Of a stretch of DNA of 25,906 nt, positions 12,601 to 18,536 are shown piece after piece. The number at the start of each line of letters is the position of its first letter. The first letter of the stretch is position 1. This DNA comes from Ophiothrix spiculata (taxonomy: Eukaryota; Echinodermata; Ophiuroidea; Amphilepidida; Ophiotrichidae). The position numbers and the translations under genes were made by a program. A model generated the notes under the pieces. The model had not been told where the DNA came from. It was given only the letters and a program-made list of their open reading frames with translations, and did not search any database. The DNA lies in NCBI GenBank assembly GCA_000969725.1, contig JXSR01S022308.1; one strand, given 5' to 3'.

Positions 12601-15600
12601 AAAACATAAACTATAAAAGTATCAACCCTTTTGATCTTGGCCTTTAATCATTCTAAGGACCTTCTTGAAAAAAATGAAATTGCTTAATTGGAACATTCAC
12701 TAATAATTAAAAGGATATTGAGCTAAAAACTCTCGTAATCTAAAACAGACAATTTGAAAACAGGAAAAAGCTAGTATAAAAAGGCATCTGCATGATTTTA
12801 TTGCATCATACCATATTTTGTTCCAGATATTATTTTTGCCGTTTTAATAGATTAAAAAGAAAAGCATGTTTTAGAGGCCTGTTCTGAAAGCAGACAAATA
12901 CATTTTTACAAATTATAGACGGTAGGCCTACGTCTATAAACTTTTAACTTTATCGACAAGCCCTAAATATAAATTTATCAAAATCATGTAGATAGGTCCT
13001 ACTCCAGTGTATTTACCGAAATGTATGGAACTTGCTCATAGTCATTCGATGGGCCTATAATAATAGATCATCTTCGTATCGGATGCTTTTTAAACTACAG
13101 AAACATTTCAAATTGTCTGACTTACGAACGGCACGGCGTAAAAATATTCAACCGAGTCTGCATGTAGTAAAGTGCGTATCCGCTCATTGCTTGCTAAGCG
13201 CGCTCTTAGAACAGCGTTCTGACAACGCACGCCAAATTGCGTATTTTAGAAACCTTCTTATTCAGCAGAAATTTCATTTAGAACTTATTAAAGTTAAAAG
13301 AGAAGTTCAATTTTAAGATGGACATAGATTTTGTCCCGGGTTAGGCCAAAAAAGCTGACGTCTCAATGCATTGACTATTGTGATAACAGCGCATAAAGCG
13401 TAAGATGGCCCCCCGTAATGGCGGCGATGTGAGAGGGCGTCCTTTCGAGAGTGCTTAGTCGGATTCGTCTATAGAAATTAGCTTGAATATGTATTCAACC
13501 ACAATACTATTATTTACAGCTTCTGTCTTAGCCAAAGTGCAGTATCCACCTACTCAACCTCATAGTAAGTCTGTCACTGCATCATCCTGCATGATCATGA
13601 CATTTTATTTCTGCTTTATTTTTCATTTTTTGCCAACATTTGTGCTTGCTATCAAACTTTCACAGACCATCCAACCATTATTTCTGCTCTAAAAACAACC
13701 AGCCATGCATCAATAGCTATGGGCGCTCCAATGCAAGCTTTAAGACATCAATCCCGAGACTTCATAGACGCTCCAGGTAGGTTCATAAACAACCAGTCAT
13801 GCATCAATAGCCATGGGTGCTCCAATGCAAGCTTTAAGACATCAATCCCGAGACTTCATAGACGCTCCAGGTAGGTTCATAAACAACCAGCCATGCATCA
13901 ATAGCTATGGGTGCTCCAATGCAAGCTTTAAGACATCAACCCAGAGACTTTGTAGACGCCCCAGGTAGGTTCATACCAGCGACAAAACTGTGGTAGTATT
14001 AACGAGAAGCTAATGAGGATGCTGTAAAAAAATTCAAGTTTGTTTCACCAAATTTCTAAATTCTAAACAAACTCGTTGAATAAATTCATCAGGACCAGTG
14101 GAATAAATGAGTAATAGATTTACTAAGACTGATCCAAAAGTTCAACTTACTTGTGTACGTTTCGGCAAACGCTGTTGCCTTTATCAGCACTGAGATGAGA
14201 CTGACGCTGCTTATTGTCTTTTGACGAGGATGTTGGTGTTTCAAGTTGATTTTTCAGGCAGGATCTCATCAAAAATGTGATTAAGAAAATATTGACCCTC
14301 GTCGCCAATTTACAACAAGCAGCGTCAGTCTCATCTCAGTGTTGACAAAGGTAACAGCATTTGCCGAAACGTACACAAGTAAGTGGAGCTTTTGGATCAG
14401 TCTTGATGAATCCATTACTCATCTAAACAAACTGCTTATTGCATTTCGTAATGGAATGTGTGCTGGGCATTGCTAAGAGTTTATGGTTTTAGCGGGTGTA
14501 GTACATTTCAACCAAAAACGTTTTGGCCAAATACATTTCGGCCAATGTTATTTTGTCCAAAAACACTCCAAAATTATTCAGGCTTGTTGTTTTTGTTTTG
14601 TTTTGCTTGATATCAGTTAAAAAGTTCAAAATTTATTGCATGGTCGTTGCTATGTAAAATCAAAGCTATCAAAAGTTGTTGTGTTCAGGTTCTGGTAATT
14701 CAGCTTTAAAGGAGCTCGAGGCAATTGCTTCAGCTTTTTTCAAACTTTCAATTCAATATATAGAGATATATTGATATTTTTGAAATATCAATCAGGTGTG
14801 AGCAAAGAAATTTAATGTTTCCTTTTTATAAACATGTTAAATGCCTAATGCTCTTTTGATTATAAAATGCAAAAAGTGCATGGTTAAATCTGTACAATCG
14901 ACTGAGGGATGAGAAATTCTGCAACTCTACCTAATAACAACACGGATGTAATATCTTGGTTGGCGAGTCAAGAAGGAAAACCCCAATATATCGAGATATA
15001 TTGATAATTTACAGACAATAATATTGATATCAGAAATTCTTTATAGCGCACATGCTTAAATGCTTTTACCAAGAAATTAAAAAAAAAAAAAGGGATTGAT
15101 ACTTGCTACCATTTGTGTCAAGTTATTACACCTCCATTTTTTTTTTGGAAACAAGCTCAGTAGGTACTGCTTAAATCTTAACTAGATGCACAAACAGCAT
15201 GTGCATTTTGTCAACCTGAGAAGGAAATGGCCTCTTGCCATCTTGATGTCTTTTTTTTTCATCCTTTATGGGCTATCCAGGCTTCTGCTTTATGCATGTG
15301 CTTGAAGCAGTCAAGTTAGCTCAAATGATAAGGCGCTCACTTGCTGTGTTTGGAACCCCGCTGGTGCCCCCAAATTGAGTTTGCTTGTCTTGAGGAAGCC
15401 CATATAAAACTCAGGAGCTGATCTGGGCAGTGATGGTGCATATTTGGGCTGATTAAGGTTCAGCCCCCCTAGAATTTGAAGCAGACATCTGAAATGATGC
15501 TTGGTGTCGAATGGAGCTTACTTGGGCCACAGTGGTCATCAAACATTTGTGAAGTGTGCTGAGGCCGTGTGCAATTACAAGGAGGGAAGCATAGTCTAAT

Positions 15601-18039
15601 ATGCCAATATAGAGAATCATCATCTAACCGGGAATATAAGCTCCACAAATACAGGTCTATAAAATATGCGAATTAGACACATGCTAAAAGCTCATTATTG
15701 TTGCCTTTTGCGAAAAATTCTGCCCCCAAAATAACCCCATGTGCAGTAACTCGCTCGCCCTCCTTGAGTAACACACAATAATATTTTCATACTATTTGAT
15801 TTGATTTGATTTACACTGTACTTGCATGACATGCATACCCCATGAAGGAGTCTATTCGTACAGGGGACCAACAGCTATTGAAATGGTACTGATTCCTCTT
15901 TTGCTTACTTATATTACTGAATTAACACCTTACATAAATTTCCGTTTTCAGTTCGGCCTCTAGCTATTGGCGCTTACAGCTCCGATGAAGAAGCAACCAG
16001 TGATAGTGACCACACCTATCTCCCCGAGATAACTTACCAAGCTGATGCATATGACACTGAGTCAGTAGAGAGCTTTGTAACAGCCGGTCCTGCCACTAGG
16101 GTATCTACACCGACACCAGATGATTCTGCTAATATGTCAACACCAACGTATGCCACATCCCCAGACACGAGTAGTGTATTTAATTCATCCACACTCAATG
16201 CATCAAGTAGGTTGAATTTATTTTGCTTGTTTATTTGTTGCAACAAATACAGCAGGATCTTCCGAGTCTTGTAAGTGTGATTTAGGCTGTGTTCACAAAT
16301 GTGTTTAGTTTTGCAAATGAGTTGTGACCAGTTAGCAAGTCAACTGCGCTCATACCACACATGTCCCAATAATGTGTAAAACTGGTGGCTTATGTGTAAG
16401 ATACCTACAATATAAGCAACTTAGACACTTTGTATTTTAGTTCACACTTCAGGTTGTTTCATAATTTCTTTCCTGCAGCATTCATGAGACCATCCACATC
16501 TCAGGCCAGCAGTGGTGGAAGCGCTGCCAGTAACACTCAGAGGAGACGTGGAAGACCAAAGGGAAGCAAAAATAGGACCTCAAGGGAGTCTACACCAAGC
16601 AATGTAAGCTCCCATAAATAAATAATAAAATAAAGGAAGGAACAGGGAAGGTCTAGTGTAAGCACTGGTGTTTAGCAAGATTTAAAACGACAACAAAGTG
16701 TAGCTAATTTTCTAAAAGCTCAAAAATGATTGAAAAATAAGATCAAAAGTGCAAAAATGTGCAATCCCTAGTTAACCCTGTTAGTCAACAAGAACACACA
16801 CAAAAAAATCTTTGTAAAAACGGTCCGTAAGCTTACATAATATGACGTCCTATTTCTATTAACTTTCTGGGTTTCATTCGTTCATTGTAGAGAAATGTGA
16901 AATGATTGTCACCTAATGCGTTTACTTGTGTTACTAAATGCTGTCACTGCCATGTTTGTTCATCAAACTTTAAAAACAGCGCTTTATTGACATGAGTTTC
17001 CGCGATTCGCAATTTGACTTCCTTGAGACGTGTGCTTACCTGTATGCATCATTTTGGTTGTTAGAAAGAGTACTTTCGGAAAATCACCTAAATGTTGGTG
17101 GATCTTTAAAATTGCGGTGGGACCCCATCATGCATTTTAGTGCTTTTGTGTGATCATGCTAAACCCTGATGCTTTGTCTAGTGTATTATATAGAGAGATA
17201 ACAATTAATTCTTCAACCCACCAGTTTTGAAAAAGTTTTTTGCTCTGTAACTCAGCAGCTGTAAATCTTAAATCTTCATAAAAGTGTGCATGAGTATGAG
17301 CAGATCTGCATGTTAAACACAATAAATGTATTAGGTTTTGGCCAAAATGTGGGCCAAGATTTTAGCCCTAGAGCCTAAAGACATCTTTTTGGCACCTAAA
17401 ATTTACTTTAAGGAAAAATAAATTGTTTTACATTTAAAATAAATATCTAAGATCAGTTTTCTAAAATTTAATTATTTAATTTTTTGATTTTTGAAATATT
17501 GTCAAAAATAGTAAAATTATCAATTTTGTATCAATTTTTTTTCATAATGATTTAGGCATTAGAAACACTCAAAAGACTGCTGCTATAAATGAAATATGAT
17601 GATGAAGGTTTATTTTCTCTGAATTTAACCATGTTTTTGTGTGTGAATGTTTTAGTTTCTCTTGATTTTAATACATTTTCAGACTCTAAAAGACAGTTCT
17701 CCATAATGTTTTTTTTTCTTGGCAGTCTCTTTAATGCTTGCATTCTTGTTATTACTTTGTCAGTTTCCTTTTAACACCAGATTTTGGTCTTTTTTACCTT
17801 TACAGAGAAGTTTCACATCGCCATACAATTTGAGGAACAGAAGTGGTGTATTCTCTCCCAATAATTCAACACTTCATGAGGATGTGAGGACATTTATCCA
17901 GCAAGTAGAGTCCTTTCAACAAAGACAATTTGAGGTGCATTCAGTTCAACCAGTGAGGACTTCATCAAAGAGATCAGTCCGCAGGAACACTCCACAGAGC
18001 AACTCCAGCGGATTTTTCTCATCCGATGACGAGATATGA
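3553..18039 (+). CDS. bmb: Brambleberry-like nuclear fusion protein (KAR5/GEX1 family), 11 coding exons
   Basis: Seen: joined exons are 3553-3624, 5147-5294, 6931-7145, 7677-7910, 8880-9113, 10727-10889, 13520-13564, 13666-13776, 15952-16206, 16479-16603 and 17806-18039. Every intron is GT-AG and all phases agree, giving 611 residues plus TGA. Order of parts: hydrophobic signal sequence 1-24; cysteine domain with C63, C75, C93, C105, C114, C139; FFTHTQ..CFFLQSQ at 131-145; Gln/Glu/Lys-rich coiled coil about 150-245; hydrophobic segments about 250-267, 277-294 and 313-329; Ser/Thr/Pro-rich acidic tail 356-611 with an AT-hook RGRPKGSK at 516-523. Known: the family (zebrafish Brambleberry, yeast Kar5, plant GEX1) acts at the nuclear envelope in karyogamy or karyomere fusion, with a lumenal Cys-rich and coiled-coil part followed by membrane passes. 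Inferred: N terminus in the perinuclear lumen, tail in nucleoplasm or cytosol. The introns are packed with transposon remnants but the reading frame is intact. Family assignment is from recognition of the Cys block and architecture, not from a search. Confidence 0.87.
3979..4227. mobile_element. Foldback MITE in bmb intron 1
   Basis: Arms of about 45 bp run inward from gaattc at 3979-3984 and from gaattc at 4222-4227 (shared gtgagtgcaagaaagt and atctgcaat blocks). A second, nearly perfect inner hairpin lies at 4061-4083 and 4091-4114 (ggctcttgaaatggttc and its complement). There is no coding capacity. Superfamily is unclear because no target-site duplication is obvious. Confidence 0.7.
4473..4615. 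mobile_element. GC-rich palindromic MITE with 7-bp target duplication
   Basis: The whole 143-bp element is one imperfect palindrome centred near ggtcagacc (about 4541-4549), bounded by AGGGG and CCCCT and flanked by exact aatagta copies at 4466-4472 and 4616-4622. The arms (ccggcggttgaccg and cggtcaactgcc) are far more GC-rich than the surroundings. Size, termini and duplication length suggest a hAT-like non-autonomous element. Confidence 0.75.
4767..5040. mobile_element. TIR element (MITE) in bmb intron 1
   Basis: About 50-bp near-perfect inverted ends: aatacgtcgatcctgggttt starts at 4767 and its complement ends at 5040, continuing inward through the caatctttaccgaaat block. The interior has no ORF. 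It lies about 100 bases upstream of exon 2. No duplication could be defined. Confidence 0.75.
5147..5294 (+). CDS. bmb: bmb exon 2: start of lumenal domain
   Basis: Acceptor cccattcag, donor gtatgt; enters in phase 0 and leaves in phase 1. It encodes residues 25-73 and the first base of G74, starting TNAGEDYPEY just after the signal sequence and carrying C63 in RYGKCWTGALQRV. The Cys-Trp and ALQRVHQG block runs directly into the next exon's CKQL, as expected for the family's cysteine-rich region. The frame opens further into the intron, but a strong donor and matching phase fix the end. Confidence 0.85.
5505..5640 (+). repeat. Dispersed repeat, copy A
   Basis: Shares cataaaatcaaaacg, ctgaaatttgaaatt and tggtcatctttcata in the same order with the reverse complement of 25565-25675. 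Both copies are non-coding. Family not identified. Confidence 0.65.
5955..6120. mobile_element. Small foldback element in bmb intron 2
   Basis: Arms share gaaaactcactrtg (forward near 5977-5991, complement near 6096-6110) and extend outward through A/T-rich matching sequence; an inner pair is formed by tcttcctc and gaggaaga. It is about 160 bp and non-coding. Confidence 0.55.
6195..6742. mobile_element. Probable TIR element with internal hairpins
   Basis: The ends share gtgtttctattaa at about 6197 and the complement ttaatagaaacag ending near 6741, and both have a ccgg block further in. Inside are a hairpin ccgctattatcct / aggataaatagcgg (about 6596-6632) and a perfect agcggctaaa / tttagccgct stem (about 6628-6648). 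No ORF. The ends are short and imperfect, so the limits are approximate. Confidence 0.45.
6931..7145 (+). CDS. bmb: bmb exon 3: cysteine-rich core with FFTHTQ signature
   Basis: Acceptor aattctacag, donor gttagt; enters in phase 1 and leaves in phase 0. It encodes residues 74-145 with five cysteines (75, 93, 105, 114, 139) and the blocks LALSFTTCHLEKAG and YTEFFTHTQDICFFLQSQ. This is the most diagnostic exon for Brambleberry/KAR5 proteins: paired cysteines in the lumenal domain followed by an aromatic-rich FFTHTQ..CFFLQSQ strip before the coiled coil. The minus-strand frame over this region is only a shadow. Confidence 0.9.
7358..7369. promoter_or_regulatory. Palindromic E-box (GGTCACGTGACC) in bmb intron 3
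   Basis: A 12-bp perfect palindrome containing CACGTG and matching the CLEAR/TFEB-type GTCACGTGAC consensus. A weaker CACGTG lies near 6515. Whether it is functional cannot be told from one genome; it may belong to a repeat. Confidence 0.3.
7677..7910 (+). CDS. bmb: bmb exon 4: coiled coil
   Basis: Acceptor gaatgcag, donor gtaagc; phase 0 on both sides; residues 146-223. The sequence is rich in Glu, Gln, Lys, Ser and Leu with no proline and heptad-like spacing of L, I, V and M (for example AEQLDESSKIQEEML and LEQQAEILKNEEYL). This marks a long amphipathic coiled coil, as in KAR5 and GEX1 between the Cys domain and the membrane segments. Confidence 0.88.
8482..8698. mobile_element. hAT-like MITE, copy 1 (bmb intron 4)
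   Basis: Ends CAGTGTTCC (8482) and GGAACACTG (8698) are exact inverted repeats typical of hAT elements. They are flanked by an 8-bp duplication, gtctggat at 8474-8481 and atctggat at 8699-8706 (7 of 8 identical). The interior is similar to 12305-12515 throughout (gccaatggcgc, tttcagc, actttgtcaaa, gcgcaagct). The open minus-strand frame in both copies is a by-product of the shared sequence. Confidence 0.8.
8880..9113 (+). CDS. bmb: bmb exon 5: end of coiled coil and two hydrophobic segments
   Basis: Acceptor ttgttacag, donor gtaagt; phase 0 on both sides; residues 224-301. It starts with the end of the coiled coil (TQQAQLDATFNRVTEIQRVV), then a hydrophobic segment about 250-267 (NSFIFFAVAIFISYLVT) and a second about 277-294 (LPVFAILAVDWVVERLIF) with an internal Asp and Glu. 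The paired segments separated by a short polar loop resemble the membrane hairpin of the family. The second segment is less hydrophobic and might be re-entrant. Confidence 0.88.
9318..9632. mobile_element. TIR element in bmb intron 5
   Basis: AGGGGAGATAC at 9318 is mirrored by GTATCTCCCCT ending at 9632. The interior includes a segment (about 9393-9445) resembling 10982-11040 (gatgatgcatc.catcttgt and aaatattgaaa), so part of a dispersed family is present. No ORF of note and no clear target duplication. Confidence 0.55.
9914..10252 (+). pseudogene. Reverse transcriptase C-terminal remnant
   Basis: About 112 codons, open from after a TAG at 9911-9913. It holds only the C-terminal AFSVAAPKLWN-type block, with no YxDD catalytic motif and no endonuclease, so it cannot be active. 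No frameshift is seen inside this last part, implying a fairly young insertion. Confidence 0.8.
9914..10634 (+). mobile_element. L2/CR1-like LINE, 3' fragment
   Basis: The frame 9914-10252 encodes the reverse transcriptase C-terminal region: ILLITYKALNNLAPAYISDL, a LRSASQLLLAPPA block, then GNRAFSVAAPKLWNSIP and a closing basic helix, TGA at 10250. This block is typical of L2/CR1-type non-LTR retrotransposons. It is followed by an untranslated tail with aggcgcttttataaatg and a (TATTATTA)-type microsatellite (10603-10630) as usual at L2-like 3' ends. The endonuclease and RT catalytic core are absent, as expected for 5' truncation. It lies in bmb intron 5, sense orientation, about 90 bases before exon 6. 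Confidence 0.85.
10727..10889 (+). CDS. bmb: bmb exon 6: third hydrophobic segment
   Basis: Acceptor catgattag, donor gtaagt; enters in phase 0 and leaves in phase 1. It encodes residues 302-355 and the first base of residue 356. ELLYNRMWISRQ is followed by a hydrophobic stretch about 313-329 (VFCFIAFVVLAICAYRF) and a basic, helical stretch (LLLDIKRQNSELRHKL). It completes three predicted membrane passes, putting the C-terminal tail opposite the lumenal N-terminal domain if all three span. Confidence 0.85.
11091..11342 (+). repeat. Dispersed repeat, copy 1 (bmb intron 6)
   Basis: Shares in order with 20253-20628: cttgaagtatgc, agcatatcc, tattctRcaacattgtgaa, ttttgtattrtgtaagagac, tcatttgaatattcagcaag, and a closing rtttatagakya block. 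A 5' neighbour (10982-11040) resembles 9393-9445. Non-coding; the long minus-strand frame over it has no recognisable content. Confidence 0.7.
11725..12056 (+). repeat. Degenerate tandem repeat, about 95-bp period
   Basis: ggnccattnaaa recurs near 11725, 11820, 11913 and 12013, and tacaaattagcttgaa-like and tttgacccactgaatc-like blocks recur at matching phase. The last unit is split by the 12059-13471 insertion and resumes at 13474 with gaaattagcttgaata, which shows the array existed before the insertion. Confidence 0.7.
12059..13471. mobile_element. 1.4-kb DNA transposon relic with TA duplication
   Basis: The ends tagacgaatccgac and gtcggattcgtcta are exact inverted repeats, flanked by TA at 12057-12058 and 13472-13473. 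A weaker match continues inward for about 85 bases (shared ggggggccat near 12125 and its complement near 13408). It interrupts a tandem-repeat unit that resumes on the other side, which confirms an insertion. Inside are the hAT-like MITE at 12305-12515 and an unrecognised 94-codon frame at 13032-13316 with no transposase motif. TA duplication suggests Tc1/mariner-like mobilisation. Confidence 0.75.
12305..12515. mobile_element. hAT-like MITE, copy 2, nested in a larger TIR element
   Basis: Same family and orientation as 8482-8698: left end CAGCGTTTCCGCTAA, right end TTAGCGGAAACACT, shared gccattggcgcag, tttcagcc, actttgtcaaa and ggcgcaagct. The inverted ends are longer here (TTAGCGGAAAC-type, 11 bp or more). 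The target duplication is unclear, so this copy is probably older or sits in a changed site. Confidence 0.75.
13520..13564 (+). CDS. bmb: bmb exon 7: 45-nt microexon-like exon
   Basis: Acceptor ttatttacag, donor gtaagt; phase 1 on both sides. It contributes ASVLAKVQYPPTQPH (356-370), a proline-containing linker. It sits just 46 bases beyond the right end of the 1.4 kb TIR element at 12059-13471. The call rests on splice signals, phase and the 101-base following intron; it is symmetric, so skipping it would keep the frame. Confidence 0.68.
13666..13776 (+). CDS. bmb: bmb exon 8: 3' part is the first copy of a 94-bp triplication
   Basis: Acceptor actttcacag, donor gtaggt; phase 1 on both sides. 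It encodes N371 to P407 (HPTIISALKTTSHASIAMG then APMQALRHQSRDFIDAP). The last 84 exon bases plus the first 10 intron bases form a unit repeated twice more downstream, each with its own gtaggt donor (13871, 13965). Only the first donor keeps the downstream phase: reading through donor 1 stays open for 31 codons but meets TAG at 13872-13874, and donor 2 would leave phase 2 and stop early in exon 9. Confidence 0.72.
13693..13974 (+). repeat. 94-bp triplication over the exon 8 / intron 8 boundary
   Basis: Three head-to-tail copies start at 13693, 13787 and 13881, each exactly 94 bp. Copy 2 differs from copy 1 at about 3 positions and copy 3 at about 6. Each carries 84 bases of coding-type sequence and gtaggttcat, so donors lie at 13777, 13871 and 13965. 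The period is not a multiple of 3, so the extra copies cannot be read in frame. Confidence 0.92.
14074..14421. mobile_element. PLE-like foldback insertion without coding sequence
   Basis: Flanked by exact 12-bp copies of tctaaacaaact (14062-14073 and 14422-14433). After a 33-nt tail (14074-14106), two inverted arms of about 110-130 bases follow (14107-14236 and 14296-14422), sharing gcagcgtcagtctcatctca, ccgaaacgtacacaagtaag and ggatcagtc. The layout equals the GIY-YIG-bearing insertion at 24411-25372 (tail, inverted arms, duplication of 12-14 bp). Both right arms carry a hammerhead-like hairpin followed by AAGTAAGTG. I infer a Penelope-type element reduced to its terminal repeats. Confidence 0.65.
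14503..14562 (+). repeat. 15-bp minisatellite, four units
   Basis: Four units at 14503, 14518, 14533 and 14548 with the shape ACrTTTyGGCCAAAn (for example acgttttggccaaat and acatttcggccaatg). It is a degenerate array in bmb intron 8. Confidence 0.75.
14753..15008. repeat. Direct pair of AT palindromes
   Basis: caatatatagagatatattg (14753) recurs as caatatatcgagatatattg (14984), followed in both by ata. Each is itself nearly palindromic. They frame about 210 bases with no ORF. Confidence 0.5.
15311..15600 (+). mobile_element. Probable tRNA-derived SINE
   Basis: tagctcaaatgataaggcg (about 15316-15334) resembles a tRNA A box with the D-loop region, and tttggaaccccgctgg (about 15349-15364) a decayed B box at suitable distance. 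About 230 bases of unrelated body follow, with gtgaagtgtgctgag near 15550. It lacks a good cloverleaf and is not a functional tRNA. Limits are approximate. Confidence 0.45.
15952..16206 (+). CDS. bmb: bmb exon 9: acidic Ser/Thr/Pro-rich tail
   Basis: Acceptor ttccgttttcag, donor gtaggt; phase 1 on both sides; residues 408-492. The composition is low-complexity: SSDEEATSDSD near the start gives several casein-kinase-2-type acidic serines, followed by many Thr-Pro and Ser-Pro pairs (VSTPTPDDSA, MSTPTYATSPD). It looks like a disordered, phosphorylatable cytosolic or nucleoplasmic segment. The minus-strand open frame here is a shadow. Confidence 0.8.
16479..16603 (+). CDS. bmb: bmb exon 10: AT-hook segment
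   Basis: Acceptor tttcctgcag, donor gtaagc; enters in phase 1 and leaves in phase 0; residues 493-534. A Ser/Gly/Ala linker leads into QRRRGRPKGSKNRTSR, a textbook AT-hook (core RGRP followed by basic residues) that can also serve as a nuclear localisation signal. An AT-hook binds the minor groove of AT-rich DNA. I do not recall one as a standard part of vertebrate Brambleberry, so its presence here deserves attention. Confidence 0.82.
16604..17805 (+). other. bmb intron 10
   Basis: About 1.2 kb, very AT-rich, with runs of T and A near 17460-17550. Small open frames have no recognisable content. No foldback element was found here, unlike most other introns. Confidence 0.55.
17806..18039 (+). 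CDS. bmb: bmb exon 11: C terminus and stop
   Basis: Acceptor tttacctttacag; enters in phase 0; residues 535-611 then TGA at 18037-18039. It is basic and Ser/Asn-rich with PYNLRNRS, a short helical DVRTFIQQVESFQQRQFE, basic SSKRSVRRN and an acidic end FFSSDDEI. The stop falls at the junction with a decayed tandem copy of this same exon, so the present C terminus may have been set by that duplication. Confidence 0.82.
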   Translation, partial: RSFTSPYNLRNRSGVFSPNNSTLHEDVRTFIQQVESFQQRQFEVHSVQPVRTSSKRSVRRNTPQSNSSGFFSSDDEI

Positions 18040-18190
18040 GGACATTCCTTCATAAAGACAATTTGAGGATGTATTCAGAACAGCCTGCAAGGGCCTCATC
18101 CAAGAGATTGGTCCACAGAAATACACTGCAGAGCAAATCAGTGGATTCTTCTCATTTGATGATGAAATGAGGACATTTATTCAGCCAGGA
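18038..18190 (+). repeat. Decayed tandem copy of the last bmb coding exon in the 3' UTR
   Basis: The stretch repeats the exon 11 sequence from 17886 onward: gaggacatt recurs at 17886, 18038 and 18169, and between these caagagat(ca/tg)gtccrcag, aayacwcYrcagagcaa and gat(g)atga(a/c) blocks recur in the same order. The second copy lacks about 21 bases (the part coding for QVESFQQ) and has several substitutions, so the spacing falls from 152 to 131 bases. It lies after the stop codon and appears untranslated. Confidence 0.8.
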
Positions 18191-18272
18191 AGACATAATT
18201 GAGTAATGAAAGAGTATTAACCATATCCTCAAGATAGGTTTTGCCAAGAAATAATGCTCAAGGAATATTATT

Positions 18273-18278
18273 AATAAA
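18273..18278 (+). terminator. Candidate poly(A) signal (AATAAA) for bmb
   Basis: AATAAA lies 234 bases after the bmb stop codon, in AT-rich sequence. It is the first good hexamer downstream of the stop; a second AATAAA at 23874-23879 could end a longer transcript. Hexamers are frequent in AT-rich DNA, so this is only a candidate. Confidence 0.4.
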
Positions 18279-18536
18279 AGCTAAAATTTGATTGCACTGA
18301 CCTACTATTTGACTGCTGATTTGCTTTTTAGGTAACCTGAATTATGGTGCATTCAGAGTTCAAAGAGATATTATTGTATTCTTCGTAGTGAGTAGAGATT
18401 AATTTGTGAAGACCAAAATTGGATATTCAGGTGGTTATCTGTGATAAGCTTTAACCTGCCCTAATTTAATGTTCTTGTCTAGAATTTTACAAGCAGATTT
18501 CATAATGGGCCAAGAGTAGTTTAAGTCCCAACCAAA

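Noticed and set aside
13032-13316. 94-codon frame inside the 1.4-kb TIR element
   Set aside because: No DDE or DNA-binding motif visible and no homolog recognised; possibly a decayed transposase piece but not supportable as a gene.
13787-13974. Repeat copies 2 and 3 as extra 74-nt exons
   Set aside because: No polypyrimidine tract before the candidate aaccag acceptors, and the length would break the frame.
15311-15365. Functional tRNA gene
   Set aside because: A and B boxes are recognisable but no acceptor stem or anticodon arm can be folded; better read as a SINE head.
18040-18190. An additional bmb coding exon
   Set aside because: It lies directly after the stop with no acceptor and carries indels relative to exon 11; it is a decayed duplicate.
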